64,000 nucleotides of DNA from an uncultured Lachnospiraceae bacterium. GTDB lineage: Bacteria > Bacillota > Clostridia > Lachnospirales > Lachnospiraceae. The number at the start of each line of letters is the position of its first letter. Position 1 is the first letter of the stretch. The stretch spans positions 38,304-102,303 of the forward strand of contig CAJTVL010000005.1 in assembly GCA_910579425.1 (NCBI GenBank), in the 5' to 3' direction. Below the pieces are notes generated by a model. The model had not been told where the DNA came from and ran no database searches. It saw nothing but the letters and a program-made list of their open reading frames with translations. Made by a program: the position numbers and the translations under genes. Below are positions 42,781-51,961 of this stretch, piece by piece.

Positions 42781-42833
42781 GTCTGTGAAAAATAAATTTT
42801 TCACAGACAAATTTGTGCCGGCGCCCAAATTTG
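42781..42833 (+). promoter_or_regulatory. Leader hairpins of the MATE gene
   Basis: GTCTGTGAAAAAT (42781-42793) and ATTTTTCACAGAC (42796-42808) form a perfect 13-bp stem with a two-base gap. AAATTTG/CAAATTT pairs next to it, around GTGCCGGCGC. No T run after either, so a regulatory leader or protein site is more likely than a terminator. Confidence 0.45.
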
Positions 42834-42860
42834 CAGGTGTTGGCAGAATGGAGGATTATT

Positions 42861-44234
42861 ATGGCGAAGGATTCAACAAAGGATATGACAGTGGGTTCCC
42901 CTATGAAGCTGATTTTGGGATTTTCAATTCCCCTGCTTTTCGGCGCTCTTTTCCAGCAGTTTTACAGTGTGGTGGATACGGTGATTGTAGGGCGCTTTTT
43001 GGGCGTGAACGCGCTGGCTGGGGTGGGGGCTACGGGTTCCCTGAACTTTATGATCATGGGTTTTTGCATGGGAGTGTGCAGCGGTTTTGCAATTCCGGTG
43101 GCTCACAAGTTCGGGGCAAAGGATTATTCCGGCATGCGTCAGGTGGTGGCGAACAGCGTGTGGCTGTCGGTGGCTTTTTCTGTTGTCATGACCACGGCGG
43201 TAGCCCTGCTGTGCCGGAATATTCTCACCTGGATGAAAACCCCGGAGGATATTTTCGAGTACTCTTACGCATACATACTGATTATTTTCCTGGGGATTCC
43301 GGCCACCTATCTTTATAATATTTTGTCCGGCGTTATCCGCTCTATGGGGGACAGCAAGACGCCTCTGTTTTTTCTTACCCTGTCCTCCGTCCTGAATATC
43401 GGGCTGGATATTCTGTTTATCGTGGCTTTTGAGATGGGGGTTGCGGGAGCTGCGGCGGCCACTGTGATCTCACAACTGATCTCCGGGCTTTTGTGCCTTT
43501 TTTATATGGTGAAAAAGTTCGAGATCCTGCATATTACCAGACAGGAATGGAGGATGAATCCCATGCATATGCGGCAGCTCTGTGGGATGGGGCTGCCTAT
43601 GGGCCTGCAGTATTCCATCACCGCCATCGGTTCGGTAATTCTGCAGACCTCAGTGAATACCCTGGGGGCTCTTGCGGTGGCTTCCGTCACGGCGGCAGGC
43701 AGGGTGAATATGTTTTTTACCTGTCCCTTTGAAGCCATGGGCTCCACCATGGCAACCTACGGCGGGCAGAATGTGGGAGCCAAAAAGCTGGAACGTCTGG
43801 GGCAGGGGCTGAAATCCTGCACCCTTCTGGGAGTGGGCTATGCCCTGCTGGCTTTCGGGGTCATGTATTTGTTCGGGGATAATCTGGCGTCCCTGTTCGT
43901 GGAGACAGGGGACGCCGCTGTGGGAGCGGAAATCCTGGCAAATGCCAGGCTGTTTCTGACTGTCAACAGTGCTTTTTACATTCCCCTGGCTATGGTGAAT
44001 ATTTTCCGTCTGATGATACAGGGTATGGGCTTTAGCACCTTTGCCATTCTTGCAGGTGTGTTTGAGATGGCAGCCAGATCCTTGGTGGGGCTTGCGCTGG
44101 TTCCAAGGATTGGCTTTCTCGGGGTGTGCTTCTCCAATCCGCTGGCCTGGATTTCCGCAACGGCGTTTCTGGTTCCGGCCTACTGCCATGTGAGGAGGAA
44201 GCTGGATGGGATGATGAACCGGACGGGGTCCTGA
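42861..44234 (+). CDS. MATE-family multidrug/Na+ efflux transporter
   Basis: 457 residues, about twelve membrane helices in two halves. MATE traits: LILGFSIPLLFGALFQQFYS, VDTVIVGRFLGVNALAGVGA, GVIRSMGDSKTPLFF and PFEAMGSTMATYGGQNVGA. GGAGG is six bases before ATG 42861; the frame extends upstream without a better start. Own promoter. Exports cationic drugs or toxins in exchange for Na+ or H+; substrate unknown. Confidence 0.92.
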   Translation: MAKDSTKDMTVGSPMKLILGFSIPLLFGALFQQFYSVVDTVIVGRFLGVNALAGVGATGSLNFMIMGFCMGVCSGFAIPVAHKFGAKDYSGMRQVVANSVWLSVAFSVVMTTAVALLCRNILTWMKTPEDIFEYSYAYILIIFLGIPATYLYNILSGVIRSMGDSKTPLFFLTLSSVLNIGLDILFIVAFEMGVAGAAAATVISQLISGLLCLFYMVKKFEILHITRQEWRMNPMHMRQLCGMGLPMGLQYSITAIGSVILQTSVNTLGALAVASVTAAGRVNMFFTCPFEAMGSTMATYGGQNVGAKKLERLGQGLKSCTLLGVGYALLAFGVMYLFGDNLASLFVETGDAAVGAEILANARLFLTVNSAFYIPLAMVNIFRLMIQGMGFSTFAILAGVFEMAARSLVGLALVPRIGFLGVCFSNPLAWISATAFLVPAYCHVRRKLDGMMNRTGS

Positions 44235-44249
44235 CCGGCCTTTCTGCAG

Positions 44250-44549
44250 CTACAGCAAGTAATTATTTTCCCGATTTGCAATCTGTAAACCCACTAATTT
44301 ACAGGTTGCATATCCTCTCGCCACCAACGGCTCTGATTTGCAGATTTCTTCTGCCTCTTCCCGGCTCTCTGTTTTCAGGATATACATCCCTGCCATTCCC
44401 GGATAACCTTTAAAAACCCCGCAGAGTTCCAGCTTTCCTTCATCGTCCAGCTTTCTTATGTTCTCAACGTGTTCCATAACCGCCTGTTTCGTCATCTTAT
44501 TATAGGTTTTGCTTTTCTCGATCATCATCATGTACATCAATTTTTCCAT
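44250..44549 (-). CDS. YciI-like protein
   Basis: 99 residues with the YciI-like ferredoxin fold: KLMYMMMIEKSKTYNKMT, KLELCGVFKGYPGMAGMYIL, REEAEEICKSEPLVARGYAT. The frame continues 51 codons upstream, but AAGGAGA serves ATG 44549 and the family starts here. Function of this branch is unknown. Divergent from a WYL-domain regulator that probably controls it. Confidence 0.75.
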   Translation of the reverse strand: MEKLMYMMMIEKSKTYNKMTKQAVMEHVENIRKLDDEGKLELCGVFKGYPGMAGMYILKTESREEAEEICKSEPLVARGYATCKLVGLQIANRENNYLL

Positions 44550-44616
44550 ATGATCTTCTCCTTTCCATTTTAGTGGCATATTGCATTTGGAACATAGATA
44601 GTTTATCATAGAATGG

Positions 44617-44631
44617 TGACAAAGAATGTCA
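44617..44631. promoter_or_regulatory. Candidate operator between yciI-like and WYL regulator genes
   Basis: TGACA, 5-base gap, TGTCA, extended by AATG and ATT on the outside. It is in the 104-base divergent gap, 23 bases before the regulator start. Confidence 0.45.
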
Positions 44632-44653
44632 TTATTTGAAGTGGAGTGTAAAA

Positions 44654-45607
44654 ATGTCAAAAGCAGAACGGCTGATTGAAATGATGATAACAATAAACGC
44701 AAAAAGGGATTTTACAGTAGGCGAGCTGGCAAATGAGTTTTCCGTATCAAAAAGAACCATACTGCGTGACCTGCAGGAATTGGAACAGGCTGGTTTCCCC
44801 CTTTATTCCGAAGTCGGGGCGGCGGGCGGGTACCATATCTTAAAAGAACGCATCCTGCCGCCTATTGTTTTTTCGGAAAGCGAAGCAAAATCTGTTTTTT
44901 TTGCCTGTCAGGCCCTGCAGTTTTATCGTGATTTGCCTTTTGAACAGGAAACTATTTCCGTCTTGAAAAAATTTTTAAACTGCCTTCCATTAGATGTACA
45001 AAACAGTATCACACAGATTCAAAACAAGGTCGTGTTTTGGATTCCGGACAGGCATTGCGATTCGCCGCTGCTTAAATCAATATTTCTTGTCGCCATCAAC
45101 CGCCATGCCGCAACAATACGGTATTCGTCAACATATTCTGAGAGTATACGCACCATTATACCTGTCGGCTTATATGCCATGAACGGACTCTGGTATTGCC
45201 CCGCCTATTGCATGACAGCCAATCAAATCAGGGTGTTCCGGGTGGACCGCATCAAAGAAATCATAGAGGAAAAGCCCTGTCCGAAAGAGAAATATCCTAT
45301 TCCTGGATCAATTCAGGAATATCTTGAAAAAACAGAGGTGAAAAATGATTACCACATGAAAATCCAACTGACGGACATAGGCGTTAAGCGCTGTGAAAGC
45401 GAGTGTTTACTTGCGGGCGGATTGAGAACATTTCCAACGGGCGGCGGAATAATCGACATGGAAATAAACTATGACGCTTTGGAATGGGTCGCCGATTATA
45501 TACTGCCCTTTGGGAACAACGCCACTGTATTGGAGCCTGTGGAGTTGATAGAGCGAATGCGGCAAAAAGTATATGAATTATATCAGCACTATTGCAACCC
45601 CCAATAG
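44654..45607 (+). CDS. HTH/WYL-domain transcriptional regulator (YafY type)
   Basis: 317 residues. N-terminal DeoR-like winged helix (DFTVGELANEFSVSKRTILR), then the WYL ligand-binding domain (IRYSSTYSESIRTIIPVGLY; NGLWYCPAYC; IRVFRVDRIKEI) and a C-terminal WCX-like extension. GGAG eight bases before ATG 44654. Lower G+C codon choice than its neighbours hints at transfer. Likely controls the divergent YciI-like gene. Confidence 0.85.
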   Translation: MSKAERLIEMMITINAKRDFTVGELANEFSVSKRTILRDLQELEQAGFPLYSEVGAAGGYHILKERILPPIVFSESEAKSVFFACQALQFYRDLPFEQETISVLKKFLNCLPLDVQNSITQIQNKVVFWIPDRHCDSPLLKSIFLVAINRHAATIRYSSTYSESIRTIIPVGLYAMNGLWYCPAYCMTANQIRVFRVDRIKEIIEEKPCPKEKYPIPGSIQEYLEKTEVKNDYHMKIQLTDIGVKRCESECLLAGGLRTFPTGGGIIDMEINYDALEWVADYILPFGNNATVLEPVELIERMRQKVYELYQHYCNPQ

Positions 45608-45791
45608 CCTGTTATGCATTTTTTAGTAGGGCGGCGGAAGGCAGCATGTAAAAGAAACCTCAGGGAAAAGCACCTTAAAGTTTACATCATGCAATCAGAA
45701 AGGGCTTCTGCTTTTGATAATTAGGAATTACAATGAAAGCAGGTAATAGCCTCCGGCCAGGCGGCGGATTGCAGAAAGGAACGGGATTTAA

Positions 45792-46400
45792 ATGACCACA
45801 GGGGAGAAGCTGGCGGCTTTACGCAAAAGAAAAGGGATCACCCAGGAGAGGCTTTCGGAAATTCTGGGCGTTTCCAGACAGTCGGTTTCCAGATGGGAGA
45901 TGGATGCAGCCTTTCCGGAGACGGAAAAGCTGATCAAACTGAGTAAACTGCTGGAATGCAGCGTCGATTTTCTGCTAAACGAGGAGCTCACAGAGGACAG
46001 GCTGGCGACGGAAAGGAACAGGGAGTTGTCCGGGGCGGACTGCGTTCAGTTTATCCGGGAATGCGGATACTTTTTTCTGGCCACATGCCCAGACGACATG
46101 CCCAGACTGCGGCCTATGGGGATGATCTATTCGGATGATAAAGCGTTGTATCTGGTGACGGACAGACGCAAAAGCGTTTATGCGGATCTGATGAAAAATC
46201 CCCGGGTAGAGCTGGCAAGCTACAATCTGTATACCCGTAAATGGATTCGGATCAGCGGCCGGGCAGAGACGGAAAGCTCTCCCCGGGTCAGGGAAGTAAT
46301 GCTGGATTTATATCCTGTGATCAGGCAGGAATATGTGGATCAGGATGAGATTTTTTTTGTAATCTTTAAACTGACGATGGACAGGGTCACCGTGAATTAA
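45792..46400 (+). CDS. XRE-type HTH fused to a pyridoxamine-phosphate-oxidase-like domain
   Basis: 202 residues. Residues 1-60 are an XRE helix-turn-helix (GITQERLSEILGVSRQSVSR). Residues 80-202 form a flavin-binding split barrel (ADCVQFIRECGYFFLATCPD; PRLRPMGMIYSDDKALYLVT). The combination suggests a flavin- or redox-sensing regulator. It heads a run of two more split-barrel genes. AAAGGA lies upstream of the ATG. Confidence 0.8.
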   Translation: MTTGEKLAALRKRKGITQERLSEILGVSRQSVSRWEMDAAFPETEKLIKLSKLLECSVDFLLNEELTEDRLATERNRELSGADCVQFIRECGYFFLATCPDDMPRLRPMGMIYSDDKALYLVTDRRKSVYADLMKNPRVELASYNLYTRKWIRISGRAETESSPRVREVMLDLYPVIRQEYVDQDEIFFVIFKLTMDRVTVN

Positions 46401-46474
46401 AGCATTGCCGTGCAGGCCGGATGGCAAAAGAAAAACAGGCATTAGGAATGCACAGAAAGGAGCATAAATTAATC

Positions 46475-47047
46475 ATGAAAAGAAAATCCATTGGAGCCCG
46501 CCATGAAATGATCGTGCAGCCGACTTTTATTATCGGCACCTATAATGAGGACGGCACGCCGGACTTTGCACCCATCACCTGGGTGAGCAAAACCTGCGAG
46601 AAGGATCGCGATTATCTGATTATCATCAGTATGTATGGAACGAAACAGACAAAGCGCAATGTCCAAAGAACCGGGCAGTTTAGCGTAAACCTTGCCACGC
46701 CTCCCATGCTGGAGTTGGTTGACTATTTTGGTCAAACCTCCGGGAAGAACGGGCAAAAGAAAGCGGTTCCTTACGCCTGGGACAAGGCCCTCTGCGTGGA
46801 GGCGCCGACCCTTGACGTAAGTCCCTGGGTCTGTGAATGCGAGGTGGCAAGAACGGTCACTACCGGGGAATCGGATACCTTTTTCTGCCGGGTGAAAAAT
46901 GTGCAGGTGGATGAGGGGATTGATGTGGACACAAAAGGAATTGACTTGACTGATTTTAATCCGGTGGTCTATTCGGGAAATTATCACTCTATTGGGGAAT
47001 ATCTGGGGGCGATCGGGGATTTTTACGCCAGGGAGAAGGACTGCTGA
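46475..47047 (+). CDS. Flavin reductase-like FMN-binding protein
   Basis: 190 residues of the flavin reductase-like split-barrel family: FIIGTYNEDGTPDFAPITWV, RNVQRTGQFSVNLATPPML, YSGNYHSIGEYLGAIGDF. ATG 46475 fits the family N-terminus (KRKSIGARHEMIVQPTF) although AAAGGAG is 12 bases away. Likely binds FMN; redox partner unknown. Confidence 0.8.
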   Translation: MKRKSIGARHEMIVQPTFIIGTYNEDGTPDFAPITWVSKTCEKDRDYLIIISMYGTKQTKRNVQRTGQFSVNLATPPMLELVDYFGQTSGKNGQKKAVPYAWDKALCVEAPTLDVSPWVCECEVARTVTTGESDTFFCRVKNVQVDEGIDVDTKGIDLTDFNPVVYSGNYHSIGEYLGAIGDFYAREKDC

Positions 47048-47188
47048 CAGGGTAGGTCCGAAAAATAATGGATTCGACTAGAAGTCCGACAAAAAATGTG
47101 TTTGAAATGAACTATGACGCGGGGGAGGAGACGGTCTTTGCATTTTGCCGAAAAGACCCGGAAAAAAAGCAATGGGGGTGGTAAATTT

Positions 47189-47623
47189 ATGGAAAAACTA
47201 AGTAAAGAAGCCGAAAGGATTTTGGAAGAACGCTTTGGGAAGGACAGCGTGATTGCCCTTGCCACAATGCAGGACGGCGTTCCTTATGTGCGTTATGTGA
47301 ATGCCTATTATGAAAACAGGGCGTTTTATGTGATTACCTATGGACTTTCCAATAAAATGAGGCAGATCGGACAAAATCCCCTTGTGGGGATAGCCGGGGA
47401 CTGGTTCACCGCCCATGGGAGCGGCATGAATCTGGGGTATTTCGGGAAAAAAGAAAATGCGCAAATTGCAGAAAAACTGAGGAAGGCTTTCGCGGGGTGG
47501 ATTGATAACGGGCACAATGATTTCCAGGATGAGAATACTTGTATTCTCCGTATCCGGCTGAAGGACGGGATTTTGTTTTCTCACGGAACGAGGTATGAGA
47601 TTGATTTTGAGGAGCTTTCATAA
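47189..47623 (+). CDS. Pyridoxamine 5'-phosphate oxidase family protein
   Basis: 144 residues with the FMN-binding split barrel: SVIALATMQDGVPYVRYVNA, RAFYVITYGLSNKMRQIGQN, VGIAGDWFTAHGSG. The frame opens at 47114; GGGGGTGG lies seven bases before ATG 47189. Third split-barrel protein in a row. Not a PdxH orthologue by length; substrate unknown. Confidence 0.8.
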   Translation: MEKLSKEAERILEERFGKDSVIALATMQDGVPYVRYVNAYYENRAFYVITYGLSNKMRQIGQNPLVGIAGDWFTAHGSGMNLGYFGKKENAQIAEKLRKAFAGWIDNGHNDFQDENTCILRIRLKDGILFSHGTRYEIDFEELS

Positions 47624-47652
47624 GCCATACATTTGGCAGATGAAGCGGCTGT

Positions 47653-48093
47653 TTAACCCGGGTATTCCAACAGGAAGTGCGTATCGGTTTGGCCGATCTG
47701 CACAAAACCAAGTTTCCGGTAAAGGGCTTTTGCGCGGAGGTTTTCGCAGAAGCACCCTAACCGGATTTTTTTGTCCTGATTGATGCAGGTTTTCTGGAGA
47801 CCGCGTAAAATATCGGAGCCGACTCCTTTGCCGCGGCAGGCCGGGGGCAGGTGGATTTCTGCTATCACCAAATAGGCATCCTCGAAAAAATACTGCATAT
47901 AGCCGGCAAAAGTATTGTCAATCTCAATGACATAGAATTGCTCGATGGACGTGAAATCGTTGTCAAAATCCTCCCGCTGAAAAGCTTCATCCCAGCCCCA
48001 TATCTTCTCAACATAGGGACGGACTGATTCGGTCTTGAGTGCATATATGAAATCGTGGTCATCGGGCGTTGCAGAGCGGATTTGGTAGTTCAT
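47653..48093 (-). CDS. GNAT-family N-acetyltransferase
   Basis: 146 residues. IRSATPDDHDFIYALKTESV start, acetyl-CoA loop LPPACRGKGVGSDILRGL, and the closing ENLRAKALYRKLGFVQIG. Single gene, convergent with the split-barrel run, acceptor unknown. Confidence 0.88.
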   Translation of the reverse strand: MNYQIRSATPDDHDFIYALKTESVRPYVEKIWGWDEAFQREDFDNDFTSIEQFYVIEIDNTFAGYMQYFFEDAYLVIAEIHLPPACRGKGVGSDILRGLQKTCINQDKKIRLGCFCENLRAKALYRKLGFVQIGQTDTHFLLEYPG

Positions 48094-48259
48094 ACCGGAA
48101 TCTCCTTTATATCGATCAATGGTGAGACTAGAGATTATATCTTATTTTCCTATCGCAGTCAACCATTTCCGAGTTAATCTGCCATCAAATTCAGGCCAAC
48201 AAAATACATTTATCTGAGTAAGAAAATACATTTCTAATTTCACCATTTCATTGTAGCAT

Positions 48260-48368
48260 ATGTCGCAAGGAGGGACCCATCGAAGATGGGGGGATTCCTT
48301 ACGACAATGCACGCATCAGCGTGCTTCCTTGAACTATGTCGCAAGGAGGGACCCATCGAAGATGGGGG
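48260..48368 (+). repeat. Duplicated 33-bp leader element before the MFS gene
   Basis: Identical 33-base copies at 48260-48292 and 48336-48368 (starting ATGTCGCAAGGAGGGACC). Each contains AAGGAGG and a CCCATC-GAA-GATGGG hairpin. Between them is a GCACGC-ATCA-GCGTGC hairpin (48309-48324). The reading frame stays open across the whole unit into the MFS gene, so a leader peptide or extended N-terminus is possible. Confidence 0.8.
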
Positions 48369-48379
48369 AGGGTGGCATT

Positions 48380-49789
48380 ATGGATAAATTGATGCTTGAT
48401 ATGAATTGGTGTCTGGGACGCCTGAGAAGAATCTATTTCATGGCACTGCCAGAGAGTGAGGCGGATTATGAGAAGAGCCGCCGCAGATACATAGTGGGGG
48501 ATTCGGCGGCGCAGACGATCGCGCAGTTAGCGGGCGGAACTTTTCTGGTCTCGCTCATGCTTTCCGCGGGATTTTCGGATGCGGAGGCGGGGATTCTGAC
48601 CTCCATAGCCAGTCTGGCAGCGCTTTTTCAACTGTTTACTATGGGGAAGGTCAGCCATTTGAGAAAAAGAAAGCTTTTCATCTGTCTGATGACAATGCAG
48701 AAGCTTTATCTGGCCTTTATTTTCTTTATTCCGCTGCTTCCGGCGCCGAACAGCGTCCGCCAGCTGTTAATTATTATAGGTTATTTTGTGGCACAGATCT
48801 GCGCGCAGATTGGGACGCCTGCCACCCAGGACTGGATTGCCTCCCTGGTTCCGGCCCGTTTGCGGGGCAATTATTTTTCCAGAAAGGATGCGGTCTGCGT
48901 TTTCGTTACGGTTACCATGATGCTGCTTTCGGGGCTTCTGATGGATGCCACGGCGGGAGCGCGGCAGAATGTGGGCTTTGTTCTGAACGGAAGCATGATT
49001 TTGGCGTTGGTGCTTTTAAATGCCTGGGCCTTTAGCTGTATGAAGGAGCCGCGCCAGAGCAGGATCAACGCAGAGGGCAAGGAAATTCACGGAAAGCTGA
49101 AAAGGAAATACCGACAGGAGGAAGAGGCGCACAGGGGAGAGCTCTTTGCAGAGATGAAGGAAGCCTTTGCAAAGCCTGATTTCAGAATGGCTTTTGGATT
49201 GACGCTTCTCTGGCAGACTTCCTTTTATTGCGCGTCGCCCTTTAACACCAGCTATCAGCTCAAAGAATTAGGGATGCCCTTTACCTTTATTATGGTCATT
49301 GGGTTTCTGGGAAATATGCTGCGTATCGCCATTACGCCCTGGATGGGAAGGATGGGGGATAAATATGGGATGGCGTTTCTTTATAAGTATTCGTTGGTGG
49401 GGATTTTAATGTGTTTTGTATTTTTCGCCCTGGCGGTTCCCTCCAATGCGTACCCGATGGTCATAGCGGGAACCGTCTGCTCCGCCCTCGGATGGAGCTT
49501 CGCGGGGATCGGTCTCTTTGGCGTGCAGCTTGAGCTGTTGGATGAGGGAAAAAGAGACATTCAGCTCTCCATTTTATCCTCCCTTTCCGGCGCGTATGGC
49601 TTTCTGGTTTCCCTTGCGGCCGGACAGCTTCTGGATTTTCTGCAGAAAGCGGAGATCACCCTTTCCGGGAAAAGGGTTTACGCCCAGCAGTTTACCAATA
49701 TACTTGGGGCCTGGTTCCTTTTACTGACCATTGTCTTTTTGAAATTTAAGGTGCAGAGGAGGGAGCGCCAGTTGGAGACAAATATGTGA
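48380..49789 (+). CDS. MFS transporter
   Basis: 469 residues, about twelve membrane helices. MFS traits: GDSAAQTIAQLAGGTFLVSL in the first half, loop VPARLRGNYFSRKDAVCVF, and RIAITPWMGRMGDKYGMAF in the second half. ATG 48380 follows GGGAGGGTGG; the open frame goes back to 48260 through the duplicated leader. Substrate unknown; the convergent GH2 gene raises the idea of sugar uptake. Confidence 0.82.
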   Translation: MDKLMLDMNWCLGRLRRIYFMALPESEADYEKSRRRYIVGDSAAQTIAQLAGGTFLVSLMLSAGFSDAEAGILTSIASLAALFQLFTMGKVSHLRKRKLFICLMTMQKLYLAFIFFIPLLPAPNSVRQLLIIIGYFVAQICAQIGTPATQDWIASLVPARLRGNYFSRKDAVCVFVTVTMMLLSGLLMDATAGARQNVGFVLNGSMILALVLLNAWAFSCMKEPRQSRINAEGKEIHGKLKRKYRQEEEAHRGELFAEMKEAFAKPDFRMAFGLTLLWQTSFYCASPFNTSYQLKELGMPFTFIMVIGFLGNMLRIAITPWMGRMGDKYGMAFLYKYSLVGILMCFVFFALAVPSNAYPMVIAGTVCSALGWSFAGIGLFGVQLELLDEGKRDIQLSILSSLSGAYGFLVSLAAGQLLDFLQKAEITLSGKRVYAQQFTNILGAWFLLLTIVFLKFKVQRRERQLETNM

Positions 49790-49811
49790 CATATGTATCA
49801 GCTTTTGGCGG

Positions 49812-51704
49812 TCAGCGCTTCTGAAGCTTCAGGATTTTCCGGTCATAGGTCAACAGGCCGTTGACCTCTTCTTCCACATCGCTGAGCTGTGTGTACACGG
49901 CCCCGCTAAGTCCCTGCTCCTGTAGAGGAAGCAGGGATTTTTCTATCAGCTCACGGCAGGCTGCGTCAAATTCCTCCAGGCTGTCATAGCGCCTGTAGCC
50001 AAAGATCCGCTCCAGACTGGAATGGTCTTTGATATGGCAGGCATAGCCGCCGTATTCGGAAAGAAAAGCGGCTCTTCGATCAGGCGGGGGGCCGGCTTTT
50101 GAGGCACTCTGTCCGCCGCTTTGAGCGTTTTTTACTGTGCGGGAGGCATGGAAGAGCGTATTTTTTCCGGGCACGGTAAGAGGCCGGAAGTAATTGTGTA
50201 CGCTGATAAAGTCCCCGCAGCCCTGATCGAACCAGCCGCTGGCAGAGTCGATGAGGCGGGAGGGATCCTTTTTTCGGATCAGATCGGTAATCCGCACGGC
50301 GTCAAACTGCCCCCAGCCCTCGTTAAAGGGCGTCCAGATGGCGATGGAGGGAAAGAATTTCAGATGATCGATGGTTTCCATGCATTCCTTTTCCCATTCG
50401 GCCCGGAACTGCGGATTATCCATAGCCAGCAGCTCATAGCGGGAGTCCTTGAAGGAAGCGGTAAATCTGGAGGACAGGGTGGGGAGATAGCTGACGATAG
50501 AGGAGCGGTAGCGGCCTCCGCCGTTTACCATATCCTGGCAGACAATCATGCCCAGACGGTCGCAGTGGTAATACCATCTGGCGCTTTCCACCTTAATATG
50601 CTTGCGCAGCATGTTAAAGCCAAGCTTCTTCATGACAGTAATGTCATAAAGAAGCGCATCCTCGGAAGGGGCGGTGTAAAGGCCGTCCGGCCAGTAGCCC
50701 TGATCCAGCACCCCCATGAGAAAGTAAGGCTTGTGGTTTAAGCAGAACACAGGAGTTTTTTCCGGGGATTCAATGCTATAGAGACGCATGGCAAAGTAGC
50801 TTTGGACGCGGTCTTCTCCGAAAGAGAGCCTCACCTGATACAAAAAGGGAGTCTCCGGACTCCAGCTATGGAAGGCTTCTTCGGGGATGGTGAAGGACAG
50901 AGAAGCGGTATATGTCAGGAAACCGGTATCAGGCCGGGCGGAATTTGAGGACTTGCAGACGGCAAGGGACATATCCTGCCGGATCAGTTCTTCCTCCCTG
51001 CAAAGGACGGACATGGCAAGGGACGGGATTTTAGCTCCGGCCACGGCCTTTATGTGGGCGGTTACGCGGCGCTCGTCATAGTTGGTTTCAAACCACAGCT
51101 CTTCTATGTGGGAAGCGGGAACCTGTTCCAGCCATACGCTCTGCCAGATACCGCCCCGGTGAAGGGACTGCTTCCCTCTTGGTTGGCCTCCCTGGTCAGT
51201 GGGATCCTGGACTTTAAGAAGAAGCCGATTGTCCCCCTCTTTAAGATAATCCGTAATATCCGCATGGAAAGGCAGGTAACCTCCCTGATGGAAGATGACC
51301 GGGTGGCCGTTTACAGAAACCTGCGCCTGATAATCCACGGCCCCGAAGTGCAAAACAGTGCGCATACCGGAGGAAACCGGACAGGGGAGGGCAGGAAGGG
51401 TTCTTTGATACCAGAGATATTCGCCCGGAAGGAGCTGACGGTTCACGCCGGAGAGAGTGCTTTCCGGGGAAAAAGGCACAAGAATCTTTCCGTCAAATTC
51501 AAGGGGCGGCGCAGCCTCCTGCGTGATTGCATAATCCCAATAACCGTTCAGGGAGAGAAAAGAGTCCCGTCTGAGCTGGGGGCGGGGATATTCGGGCAGC
51601 ACGTTATTATGGTCAAGAGCCTCGCCCCAGACGGTAGTAAGAGGGGTGAGCCGGTCATTTTCGTGAGGGCGGATGATGCTTTTGAGAGCGTTTTTTAAAT
51701 TCAT
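49812..51704 (-). CDS. GH2 glycoside hydrolase
   Basis: 630-residue cytoplasmic GH2 enzyme. Sugar-binding domain (RDSFLSLNGYWDYAIT; VSVNGHPVIFHQGGYLPF), Ig-like domain, TIM barrel with GFNMLRKHIKVESARWYYHC, acid/base E462 in FNEGWGQF and nucleophile E550 in LSEYGGY. Lacks the long C-terminal domains of beta-galactosidase at 5958; shape resembles short GH2 beta-glucuronidase or galactosidase-like enzymes. A Ser/Gly/Pro-rich stretch (near 530) precedes the nucleophile strand. Single gene, ends 22 bases from the convergent MFS gene. Confidence 0.85.
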   Translation of the reverse strand: MNLKNALKSIIRPHENDRLTPLTTVWGEALDHNNVLPEYPRPQLRRDSFLSLNGYWDYAITQEAAPPLEFDGKILVPFSPESTLSGVNRQLLPGEYLWYQRTLPALPCPVSSGMRTVLHFGAVDYQAQVSVNGHPVIFHQGGYLPFHADITDYLKEGDNRLLLKVQDPTDQGGQPRGKQSLHRGGIWQSVWLEQVPASHIEELWFETNYDERRVTAHIKAVAGAKIPSLAMSVLCREEELIRQDMSLAVCKSSNSARPDTGFLTYTASLSFTIPEEAFHSWSPETPFLYQVRLSFGEDRVQSYFAMRLYSIESPEKTPVFCLNHKPYFLMGVLDQGYWPDGLYTAPSEDALLYDITVMKKLGFNMLRKHIKVESARWYYHCDRLGMIVCQDMVNGGGRYRSSIVSYLPTLSSRFTASFKDSRYELLAMDNPQFRAEWEKECMETIDHLKFFPSIAIWTPFNEGWGQFDAVRITDLIRKKDPSRLIDSASGWFDQGCGDFISVHNYFRPLTVPGKNTLFHASRTVKNAQSGGQSASKAGPPPDRRAAFLSEYGGYACHIKDHSSLERIFGYRRYDSLEEFDAACRELIEKSLLPLQEQGLSGAVYTQLSDVEEEVNGLLTYDRKILKLQKR

Positions 51705-51898
51705 GAAGGTCTCCTTTGAGGCACTGTTTTTTCTATCTCTTTTACTTGCACCTGCATATAATGCCTCCTTACAATGAAGTATATAATTAGTATATATTAC
51801 AAGAGAAAAATTATCAATTTGTATTTATGATGCAAAAAGGACGCACAAATGCGGAATAAAATATGAAGGGACTTTGCGTAGCTCCGGTTGAAATAATA

Positions 51899-51935
51899 AT
51901 AACCGCAGGAAAGAATTGCTCTTTCCCGCGGTTAT
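51899..51935 (-). terminator. Intrinsic terminator of the flagellin gene
   Basis: On the minus strand ATAACCGCGGGAAAG pairs with CTTTCCTGCGGTTAT (one wobble), followed by TTATTATTATTTC. Lies 27 bases after the flagellin stop. Confidence 0.8.
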
Positions 51936-51961
51936 GTATCCGGTGTAAAACACGATCCCGT

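Noticed and set aside
48260..48379. N-terminal 40-codon extension of the MFS protein
   Set aside because: The frame is open, but the encoded residues come from the duplicated leader and contain no membrane helix; ATG 48380 has a good ribosome site.
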